Below, one piece after another: positions 1 to 5,147 of a DNA stretch of 7,002 bases. The notes under the pieces are model-generated. The model saw only the letters and a program-made list of their open reading frames with translations, did not search any database and was not told the origin of the DNA. The stretch is from an uncultured Lachnospiraceae bacterium (GTDB lineage: Bacteria; Bacillota; Clostridia; Lachnospirales; Lachnospiraceae): assembly GCA_958426095.1 (NCBI GenBank), contig CATZYB010000135.1:1-7002 (forward strand). Reading direction: 5' to 3'. The position numbers were made by a program, and so were the translations under genes. The number at the start of each line of letters is the position of its first letter. Within the stretch, counting starts at the first letter, position 1.

Positions 1-71
1 ATTTTGTATTATTAAAAAGTGACTAATTGGCGGTAGAAATAGTAAGAATTCTTTTTATAAACCAGGGGTTA

Positions 72-692
72 ATGGAAACAATTCAGATTGGAACGACAGA
101 TTTCCCGAGCGGAGAGATTGTGATTGCGGATCCGCTGGTATATTTGGGAAATGAAAGATATACAGATTTGCTGAATCGTAAAATACCGGTAGGGGCTTAC
201 CCAGTGGAACTGGCGATCTGTCATTCGTCGATTGCCGGAGTACGGGTCGCTGCGGCCAGATTAAAGGTCAGAGACGAAAGTGTCAGTCGATATGAAATAG
301 CTATGCCTAAAGGAACGACCTCCGAACAGATGAATGAACCGGGCATTTTGACTGGTTTTGGTGTGGATGCGGGTCTTGCATGTTTTTGTGATGGAGCCGT
401 GGCCGGAGAATATGATATTTTTCAGTCAAAATGGCAGCAGGAGCATCCGACGGGGAACCTATATGATGATTATTTTGCAGAACTTTTTGCGGAGAGTTAT
501 AGAGAGTGGCCTGAGGTACAGCGGGAAGGCGGCGATTTTATAACATGGGAAGTACCTGGCACGGGCCATAGTTTTTCCATGTTTGCCAGTGGACTTGGTG
601 ATGGCTTTTATACCGGATTCTGGGGACTGAATTCGGAAAATGAAGTGTGCGAACTTGTGATTCCCTTTATGAATTCGGAGTATTTTATTTAA
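72..692 (+). CDS. DUF4241-family protein, function unknown
   Basis: A 206-aa protein if started at the ATG at 72. It looks like DUF4241: an opening FPSGEIVIADPLVYL segment, then VGAYPVEL, RVAAARLKV, GFGVDAGLACF, and a C-terminal block with SGLGDGFYTGFWG followed by a hydrophobic ELVIPF end. I know no established function for this family. No signal peptide or membrane segment is visible. The frame is open back to a TTG at 27, directly after an in-frame TAA at 24-26, but that TTG has no ribosome site. The ATG at 72 has AGGGG at 64-68, rather close at 3 nt. As I recall the family, many members carry several dozen residues before the conserved core, so this copy may be N-terminally trimmed or have a disrupted 5' end. 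Family call is fairly sure; start is uncertain. Confidence 0.75.
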   Translation: METIQIGTTDFPSGEIVIADPLVYLGNERYTDLLNRKIPVGAYPVELAICHSSIAGVRVAAARLKVRDESVSRYEIAMPKGTTSEQMNEPGILTGFGVDAGLACFCDGAVAGEYDIFQSKWQQEHPTGNLYDDYFAELFAESYREWPEVQREGGDFITWEVPGTGHSFSMFASGLGDGFYTGFWGLNSENEVCELVIPFMNSEYFI

Positions 693-743
693 TATATGAG
701 AGGTTATTGTGATCGCACTTACAAAAAATGGAATAGCAGGTCT

Positions 744-758
744 GGAGCGGAAGAAATG
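744..758 (+). promoter_or_regulatory. Ribosome binding site that sets the mntA start
   Basis: GGAG at 744-747 lies 8 nt before the ATG at 756. The longer in-frame ATG at 696 has only a weak AGAGG that falls after it, and it would add 20 residues (RGYCDRTYKK and so on) that precede the conserved fold. The start at 756 is therefore preferred. Confidence 0.6.
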
Positions 759-1046
759 AATACAGGAATAAGGGATAGAGTTTTAATAGAAATTCAGGAG
801 TTGGCAGAACGATATAAAATTCATAAGGTGATTTTGTTTGGTTCAAGAGCCCGCGGTGATTATCATAAAACAAGTGATATTGATCTTGCTGTCAGTGGGG
901 GTGACATCATCTCTTTTACAATAGATGTCGATGAAGAAACGTATACATTGTTAAAGTTCGATGTTGTTAATTTAGACGGGCCTGTACAACGGGAGCTGAG
1001 AGAATCCATTGAAAAAGAGGGGATAATTATTTATGAAAAAATATGA
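756..1046 (+). CDS. mntA: MNT-domain nucleotidyltransferase, MntA-type antitoxin
   Basis: A 96-aa minimal nucleotidyltransferase. The signature GSRARGDYHKTSDIDLAV fits the GSX10DXD motif of MntA antitoxins: G29-S30, then acidic D41 and D43. A further acidic D69 sits in the strand LKFDVVNLD. In the type VII toxin-antitoxin system, MntA transfers AMP from ATP to a tyrosine of the HEPN toxin HepT and silences it. All catalytic residues are present, so it should be active. The gene overlaps the downstream hepT by 14 nt, which is typical of co-translated toxin-antitoxin pairs. The DNA here is visibly more AT-rich than the nag/nan genes, consistent with transfer, though not proof. The alternative is a housekeeping-like HI0073-type transferase of unknown target. 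The family call is secure; the antitoxin role is inferred from the pair. Confidence 0.85.
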   Translation: MNTGIRDRVLIEIQELAERYKIHKVILFGSRARGDYHKTSDIDLAVSGGDIISFTIDVDEETYTLLKFDVVNLDGPVQRELRESIEKEGIIIYEKI

Positions 1047-1422
1047 AAATTTTTGTAGAGCTCTTGAAAATTTAAAAGATATATATAATTATGAAGAACC
1101 TTATGATAATGTTGTCTTGACTGGGTTGGTTGCTTTATATGAAATATGTTTTGAGCAGTCATGGAAAGCCATCAAAGAGGTTTTGGAGAGTAATGGATTT
1201 GAAGAGGGACAGACGGGTTCGCCAAAGAAAATATTAAAAACAGCTTACCAGGCAAGGATGCTTGTTGATGAAGCATTATGGATGCAAGCGTTAGTCAGCC
1301 GGAATAATGTGGCTCATGCTTACAACCGGGATATTGCGTTAGATATTGTGAGAAAAACAAAAGAGATATATTATAAAATGTTTTGTGATCTGAAAGAGGA
1401 AATAGATAGAAATTGGAGCTGA
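1033..1422 (+). CDS. hepT: HEPN protein, HepT-like toxin / HI0074-type nucleotidyltransferase partner
   Basis: A 129-aa, mostly helical protein of the HI0074 (nucleotidyltransferase substrate-binding, TIGR01987) type. It has the HEPN signature RNNVAHAY at residues 90-97, which matches RX4HXY: R90 and H95 are the expected RNase residues and Y97 the position that MntA AMPylates in type VII systems. The family reading LTGLVALYEICFEQSWKAIK lies in the first third, and ARMLVDEALWMQALVSRNN leads into the motif. HepT toxins act as RNases on tRNA or mRNA. AGAGGGG at 1016-1022 inside mntA serves as ribosome site, 10 nt before the ATG, and the first 14 nt overlap mntA. It may be a toxin or, as first proposed for HI0073/HI0074, a substrate-binding partner; the intact RX4HXY favours the toxin. 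Confidence 0.85.
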   Translation: MKKYENFCRALENLKDIYNYEEPYDNVVLTGLVALYEICFEQSWKAIKEVLESNGFEEGQTGSPKKILKTAYQARMLVDEALWMQALVSRNNVAHAYNRDIALDIVRKTKEIYYKMFCDLKEEIDRNWS

Positions 1423-1426
1423 TTAA

Positions 1427-2398
1427 ATGACAGAAAAAGAGAAAATGCTGGCTGGAATGATTTATGATGCCAATTATGATAAAGATTTGATGCAGGAGCG
1501 GCTTCAATGTAAAGATTTGTGTTATGCGTTCAATCAGCTGCGGCCGTCTCAAATCGGGGAACAGACACAGTTGATTCGAGAAATATTTGGAAAAACGAAA
1601 AAATCTTTCTATGTGCTGTCGCCCTTCTGGTGTGATTATGGATATAATATCGAGATCGGGGAAAATTTTTTCATGAATCACAACTGTGTCATTTTGGATT
1701 GTGCTAAGGTTACTTTTGGAGACAATGTTTTTATTGCGCCGGATTGTGGATTTTACACGGCGGGACATCCGATGGATGCAGAGCGGAGGAATCAGGGATT
1801 GGAGTATGCCCGGCCGATTACCGTGGGAGATAATGTCTGGATTGGCGCCGGCGTGCAGGTGATGCCTGGAGTGACCATCGGAAATGATACGGTGATTGCC
1901 GGAGGCAGTATTGTTACTAAAGATATTCCGGACCATGTACTTGCCGGAGGAAACCCGTGCCGGATCATCCGGCCCCTGCCTCAGAAATTTTGTGAAGGTG
2001 ATTTGGAGCAGGTTATGGAAATATGGCTTCACACAAATATTCAGAGCCATGATTTTGTTCCGGAAGAGTACTGGAAATCCAATGAGGAGGCAGTTCGGCA
2101 GATGATACCGGAGGCCGAGATTTATGTTTGTAAAGAAAATCAGCAAACGACGGCCTTTATCGGATTGACAGGGGATTATATCGCCGGAATATTCGTAGAT
2201 TCCGAAAAGCAATCCCAGGGGCTCGGAAAGATACTTCTGGATCATGTGAAACAATTAAAATCCTGTCTGACGCTGCACGTCTATTCGAAAAATGAGAGAG
2301 CATTAAAATTTTATCTGGGGGAAGGCTTTCATGTCAAGGATGAGCAGATTGATGAAAATACGGGTGAAAGCCAATTGTTGATGATATGGGAAGCATGA
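1427..2398 (+). CDS. Fused sugar O-acetyltransferase (Maa/LacA type) and GNAT N-acetyltransferase
   Basis: A 323-aa two-domain protein. Residues 1-184 are a complete maltose/galactoside O-acetyltransferase: an N-terminal helical cap (MTEKEKMLAGMIYDANYD), left-handed beta-helix hexapeptide repeats (GENFFMNHNC, GDNVFIAPDC, GDNVWIGAG, GNDTVIAGG), and the catalytic His in TAGHP (H114). Residues from about 189 to 323 form a GNAT domain like YjaB: DLEQVMEIW, YIAGIFVD, then the acetyl-CoA loop QSQGLG at 242-247 and a late NERALKFYLGEGF. Both halves use acetyl-CoA; the sugar half should acetylate a hydroxyl and the GNAT half an amine, targets unknown. The gene begins 4 nt after hepT with GGAG at 1414-1417, 9 nt before the ATG, so it is probably co-transcribed. 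No frameshift or stop separates the halves. No signal peptide is visible; a cytoplasmic enzyme is expected. Confidence 0.88.
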   Translation: MTEKEKMLAGMIYDANYDKDLMQERLQCKDLCYAFNQLRPSQIGEQTQLIREIFGKTKKSFYVLSPFWCDYGYNIEIGENFFMNHNCVILDCAKVTFGDNVFIAPDCGFYTAGHPMDAERRNQGLEYARPITVGDNVWIGAGVQVMPGVTIGNDTVIAGGSIVTKDIPDHVLAGGNPCRIIRPLPQKFCEGDLEQVMEIWLHTNIQSHDFVPEEYWKSNEEAVRQMIPEAEIYVCKENQQTTAFIGLTGDYIAGIFVDSEKQSQGLGKILLDHVKQLKSCLTLHVYSKNERALKFYLGEGFHVKDEQIDENTGESQLLMIWEA

Positions 2399-2415
2399 AT
2401 ATTTTTATTCATTTT
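2395..2415 (+). terminator. Weak AT-rich hairpin after the acetyltransferase fusion
   Basis: ATGAATA (2395-2401) and TATTCAT (2406-2412) pair perfectly around a TTTT loop and run into TTTT. The stem has only one G-C pair and overlaps the stop codon, so termination would be inefficient. No better terminator for the upstream run is visible before 2600. Confidence 0.3.
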
Positions 2416-2435
2416 CCAGAGTATGTTCTGTAAGC

Positions 2436-2462
2436 TCAGAAAGGCTTTTCTTCAATAATCAT
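2436..2462 (-). pseudogene. Orphan start with 8-codon frame, possible gene remnant or leader peptide
   Basis: On the minus strand a perfect AAAGGAGG (plus coordinates 2471-2478) lies 8 nt before an ATG (2462-2460), but the frame reads only MIIEEKPF and then TGA. If one A of the AAAA run near 2446-2449 is dropped, it continues as MIIEESLSELTEHTLENE before TAA, a protein-like tail ending close to the fusion gene's stop. A TATAAT (2500-2495) sits a plausible distance upstream with no good -35. This could be a leader peptide, a frameshifted small gene, or the 5' end left from a deleted gene. Chance cannot be excluded. Confidence 0.35.
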
Positions 2463-2494
2463 ATAAACTTCCTCCTTTGTTTTGTACAAATAGA

Positions 2495-2500
2495 ATTATA
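2495..2500 (-). promoter_or_regulatory. Possible -10 box for the orphan minus-strand start
   Basis: A perfect TATAAT on the minus strand, 16 nt upstream of the AAAGGAGG at 2478-2471. No recognisable -35 is seen at 16-18 nt (best hexamers match TTGACA at about two positions), so the call is weak in this AT-rich region. Confidence 0.25.
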
Positions 2501-2627
2501 TGCCCGAAAAGTCTTGAAGAATAGTTGATTTCTTTCTATAATTTTTATGGAATGACTCCATCAAAGTACAGAAAGGTCAAAGAGAGCAGATAGAATGGTG
2601 GAAAGTGGTTTTCCTAAAATGTTGACC

Positions 2628-2662
2628 ATTTTCTTTTAAAACAAATATTGAAAATAATTTTC
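2628..2662 (+). promoter_or_regulatory. Composite palindromic operator of the nagB promoter
   Basis: An ATTTTC arm (2628-2633), 16 nt, then GAAAAT-A-ATTTTC (2650-2662), a 13-bp palindrome. It overlaps the 3' part of the -35 box and fills most of the spacer, so a bound protein would block RNA polymerase. The same arrangement with the same 16-nt gap recurs before the binding-protein gene at 6223-6257. The likeliest ligand is the RpiR regulator encoded at 5148-6005 (inference). Confidence 0.6.
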
Positions 2663-2675
2663 GCTATGCTATAAT
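2648..2675 (+). promoter_or_regulatory. Promoter of nagB-nanE-nanK
   Basis: TTGAAA (2648-2653), a 16-nt spacer, and a perfect TATAAT (2670-2675) preceded by TGC, making an extended -10. Transcription should begin near 2682, giving a leader of about 63 nt. A less convincing alternative uses TTGACC at 2622-2627 with TATTGA at 2646. Confidence 0.75.
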
Positions 2676-2697
2676 GAGGATAGAAAGAACGTATATC

Positions 2698-2717
2698 TTG
2701 CCAGTAATCTCTGGCGG
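2698..2717 (+). promoter_or_regulatory. Hairpin in the nagB leader
   Basis: GCCAG (2700-2704) and CTGGC (2711-2715) pair around TAATCT, and two outer T-G wobbles extend the stem to 7. It lies in the untranslated leader 13 nt before the ribosome site AGGGGGAG (2731-2738). It has no following T-run, so it is more likely an mRNA-stability or translation element than a terminator. Confidence 0.35.
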
Positions 2718-2744
2718 AGCAAATAAAAAAAGGGGGAGTTACAT

Positions 2745-3473
2745 ATGCGTATTTACAGAGCAAAAGATTATCAGGATATGAGCCGGAAAGCCGCAAATAT
2801 TATTTCAGCCCAGGTCATCATGAAACCAAATTGTGTTTTGGGACTGGCTACGGGTTCTACACCAATCGGGGTGTATAAGCAGTTGATCGAGTGGTATCGT
2901 AAAGGAGATTTGGATTTTTCAGAGGTTAAATCGGTGAATCTGGATGAGTACAAAGGACTTCCGAAGGACCACGACCAGAGCTACTATTATTTTATGTATA
3001 CAAATTTCTTCAAAGATATTAATATCGATATGGCGAATACAAACATTCCAAACGGTATGGAGATGGACAGTGATAAGGAATGTGAACGTTATAACCATGT
3101 GATCGAGAAAGTCGGCGGTATTGATATGCAGCTTTTAGGCCTTGGACATAACGGACATATCGGATTTAATGAGCCGGGAGCAGTTTTTGAAAAAATGACC
3201 CACTGTGTGGATCTGACGGAGAGTACCATTGAAGCGAATAAACGTTTCTTTGCTTCGGCGGATGATGTGCCGCGTCAGGCTTATACGATGGGAATAAAAA
3301 CAATTATGCAGGCAAAGAAGATCCTTCTTGTTGTCAGCGGGGAAGATAAGGCACAGATTTTGAGAGATTCTCTGTATGGCGCTGTGACTTCCAGCGTACC
3401 GGCATCTATTTTGCAGATGCACAATGATGTGACTGTTGTGGCCGATGAGGCGGCATTGAGTTTGATTAAATAA
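2745..3473 (+). CDS. nagB: Glucosamine-6-phosphate deaminase
   Basis: NagB isomerises and deaminates glucosamine-6-phosphate to fructose-6-phosphate and ammonia, the cytosolic step that feeds amino sugars to glycolysis. The 242-aa protein carries GLATGSTPIGVYKQL (residues 33-47, phosphate binding), NLDEYKGL (D67, matching the catalytic Asp72 of the E. coli enzyme) and GLGHNGHIGFNEPG (132-145; H138 and E143 match His143 and Glu148). The length is that of Bacillus-type NagB; the roughly 24-residue longer C-terminus of the E. coli enzyme is absent, so hexosamine allostery is unlikely. The E. coli Asp141 position is Asn136, as I recall is usual for this short class. AGGGGGAG lies 6 nt before the ATG. 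It leads the operon with nanE and nanK, under an operator-bearing promoter. No nagA deacetylase is present here, so GlcNAc-6-P must be deacetylated by a gene elsewhere. Confidence 0.97.
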   Translation: MRIYRAKDYQDMSRKAANIISAQVIMKPNCVLGLATGSTPIGVYKQLIEWYRKGDLDFSEVKSVNLDEYKGLPKDHDQSYYYFMYTNFFKDINIDMANTNIPNGMEMDSDKECERYNHVIEKVGGIDMQLLGLGHNGHIGFNEPGAVFEKMTHCVDLTESTIEANKRFFASADDVPRQAYTMGIKTIMQAKKILLVVSGEDKAQILRDSLYGAVTSSVPASILQMHNDVTVVADEAALSLIK

Positions 3474-3474
3474 A

Positions 3475-3493
3475 AAGGAGTGTGTCTATTATG
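3475..3493 (+). promoter_or_regulatory. Ribosome binding site that sets the nanE start
   Basis: AAGGAG at 3475-3480 is 10 nt before the ATG at 3491. The in-frame GTG at 3482 is only 1 nt behind the site and cannot be used with it, so the start is placed at 3491. Confidence 0.7.
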
Positions 3494-4195
3494 ACAAAAC
3501 AGGAAATTTTGGATGCAATTCATGGAAAGATGATTATTTCATGCCAGGCGATTCCGGGAGAACCTTTATACATGGAAGATGATTCGGTCATGTATTTGAT
3601 GGCACGGGCCGCAAAGAGAGCAGGAACACCGGCGATCCGTACAAGCAGCATCCGTGATGTCGTAGCCATTAAAAAAGAAACAGGACTTCCGGTCATTGGT
3701 CTGGTGAAGATTAATTATCCGGGATATGACAGCTATATCACACCGACGATGAAAGAAGTCGATGATCTGGTGGCAGTAGGCTCTGATGTGGTTGCCCTCG
3801 ACTGTACACTCCGTAAACGCGGCGACGGTACAACGATCAATGAATTTATTGCACAGATTCGTGAAAAATATCCGGATATTATTTTGATGGCTGATATTTC
3901 AAACTATGAAGAAGGCATCAACGCATGGAAATGCGGTGTGGATATCGTAGGAACAACGATGAGCGGTTATACAGACTATACATCCAAGAAGGATGAACCG
4001 GACTATGAATTAATGAGCCGTCTGGCAGCAGATATTGATATTCCGGTCATCGGTGAAGGAAAGATCCATTATCCGGATCAGGCTGTAAAGGCCCTTCAGA
4101 CAGGTATTTGGGCTATTGTTGTCGGTGGGGCGATCACACGTCCGTTGGAAATTGCCCAGCGCTTCATGAAAGCAATCGATGAGGGTGTGAAATAA
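3491..4195 (+). CDS. nanE: N-acetylmannosamine-6-phosphate 2-epimerase
   Basis: NanE converts ManNAc-6-phosphate to GlcNAc-6-phosphate in cytosolic sialic acid catabolism. The 234-aa product is a single TIM barrel of normal family length. Recognisable segments are ISCQAIPGEPLY near the N-terminus (first strand), VIGLVKINYPG with K73 (the likely catalytic lysine by analogy with Clostridium perfringens NanE), VVALDCTLRKR (101-110), ILMADISNYEEG (131-142), DIVGTTMSGYT, and IPVIGEGKIHYP with E189 (the second likely catalytic residue), followed by the phosphate-binding VVGGAITRP. It starts 17 nt after nagB and its TAA overlaps the ATG of the kinase by one base (TAATG), so the two are translationally coupled. 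The neighbours fix its place in the ManNAc route. Confidence 0.95.
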   Translation: MTKQEILDAIHGKMIISCQAIPGEPLYMEDDSVMYLMARAAKRAGTPAIRTSSIRDVVAIKKETGLPVIGLVKINYPGYDSYITPTMKEVDDLVAVGSDVVALDCTLRKRGDGTTINEFIAQIREKYPDIILMADISNYEEGINAWKCGVDIVGTTMSGYTDYTSKKDEPDYELMSRLAADIDIPVIGEGKIHYPDQAVKALQTGIWAIVVGGAITRPLEIAQRFMKAIDEGVK

Positions 4196-5076
4196 TGAGA
4201 ATAGCAGCACTGGATATTGGAGGTACTTCGATCAAATCGGGTATCTGGGATGAAAGCCAGGCCAGCGAATTAAAAGAATGGGATACGAATGCGAGCCGGG
4301 GCGGCGAATATCTGATGGAGCGTGCTAAAGAAATTTTGCATACCTATGGGGATTTTGATGCCATCGGTATCAGTACGGCCGGACAGGTGGATTCCCAAAA
4401 AGGGAAGATCCATTATGCCAATGATAATATTCCAAATTATACAGGAATGGCGATCAGGGCTGTTTTGGAAAAGGAATTCGGAGTTCCCGTTGCGGTGGAA
4501 AATGATGTCAATGCGGCGGCACTCGGAGAGCTTCATTTTGGCGCGGCACAGGGTATCGAAAATTTCCTGTGTCTGACCTATGGCACCGGCGTCGGCGGCG
4601 CTATCGTTTTAAACGGCGGTATTTATACAGGAAATACATTTTCCGGAGCAAGCTTTGGAGGCATTGTTGTTCATCCGGAAGCTATAAAAAAAGACGTGGA
4701 ATTCAGCGGATGTTATGAGAAATATGCATCGACAACAGCGCTGGTCAAACGGGTGATGGCTGTGGATGCTGCGCTGGATAACGGTCGTAAAATTTTTGAA
4801 GCCTTTGAACGGCCGGAGATCCGGGCCGAGATTGATGCATGGATCAACGAGATCGTCTACGGACTGATAACATTGATTCACATTTTTAATCCTTCGGATA
4901 TCCTGCTGGGCGGCGGTATCCTTGCTCAGAAATATATTATTGAAGAAGTGTGCCGGCGTGTGGATGAAGGTATTTCCGAAGGCTTCCGGGGAACGAAAAT
5001 CCGTCAGACCGGGCTTGGCAATCAGGCTGGACTTTTAGGAGCGGCATGGCTTGCTTCAGAACTTTTAAAGAAATAA
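4195..5076 (+). CDS. nanK: ROK-family sugar kinase, probable N-acetylmannosamine kinase lacking the zinc site
   Basis: A 293-aa ROK kinase expected to phosphorylate ManNAc at O6 with ATP. Visible motifs are ALDIGGTSIKSGIW (5-18, phosphate loop), STAGQVDSQKG, VENDVNAAALGE with catalytic D104, YGTGVGGA (119-126) and a C-terminal LLGGGILAQ. Unusually, the ROK GE-x-GH segment reads ASFGG (142-146), losing the Glu and His that normally contact sugar and zinc, and the CxCGxxGCxE zinc cluster is reduced to EFSGCYE (169-175), with one of its three Cys. A zinc-less NanK has been described from Staphylococcus aureus (from memory), so it is probably still an active kinase. The start overlaps the nanE stop. 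ManNAc is the likely substrate from context; another hexose or hexosamine cannot be ruled out. A bidirectional terminator follows 11 nt after the stop. Confidence 0.88.
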   Translation: MRIAALDIGGTSIKSGIWDESQASELKEWDTNASRGGEYLMERAKEILHTYGDFDAIGISTAGQVDSQKGKIHYANDNIPNYTGMAIRAVLEKEFGVPVAVENDVNAAALGELHFGAAQGIENFLCLTYGTGVGGAIVLNGGIYTGNTFSGASFGGIVVHPEAIKKDVEFSGCYEKYASTTALVKRVMAVDAALDNGRKIFEAFERPEIRAEIDAWINEIVYGLITLIHIFNPSDILLGGGILAQKYIIEEVCRRVDEGISEGFRGTKIRQTGLGNQAGLLGAAWLASELLKK

Positions 5077-5087
5077 AGAAATATTAT

Positions 5088-5147
5088 AAAAAACAGCTGT
5101 TTATTTCTGCTGCATCGTATCGGTGACAGAAAAACGGCTGTTTTTTA
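5088..5147. terminator. Bidirectional terminator between nanK and rpiR
   Basis: AAAAAACAGC (5088-5097) pairs perfectly with GCTGTTTTTT (5137-5146). The stem continues through a T-G wobble, G-C and A-T pairs and a small bulge to CTG/CAG, closing a loop of about 17 nt. The T-run on each strand lets it end the nag/nan transcript and the convergent rpiR transcript, whose stop codon abuts it. Confidence 0.88.

Larger units (their letters stand above)
2399..2744. other. Intergenic region between the accessory run and the nag/nan operon
   Basis: 346 nt without a normal gene. In order it contains the weak hairpin at the end of the fusion gene; a minus-strand orphan translation start (2436-2478); a short inverted repeat ATGGA/TCCAT at 2547-2561 that lacks a T-run; a GAAA-N5-TTTC element at 2601-2613; the composite operator and promoter of nagB (2628-2675); and a leader hairpin plus ribosome site. 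I see no RNA gene. Confidence 0.7.

Noticed and set aside
1295..2254. A 319-codon open frame on the minus strand opposite hepT and the acetyltransferase fusion
   Set aside because: It runs antisense to two genes with clear families, its translation is rich in His, Ile and Phe without recognisable motifs, and no ribosome site was seen. It is a shadow frame.
2432..2450. AAGC/GCTT hairpin followed by T-rich sequence as terminator for the acetyltransferase fusion
   Set aside because: Only a 4-bp stem and the T-run is interrupted by C; too weak to call.
2547..2561. ATGGA/TCCAT inverted repeat as a terminator
   Set aside because: Five-bp stem with no T-run following on either strand.
2614..2796. 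A 60-codon minus-strand frame over the nagB promoter
   Set aside because: It is antisense to the promoter, leader and start of nagB, and no ribosome site or homology is seen.
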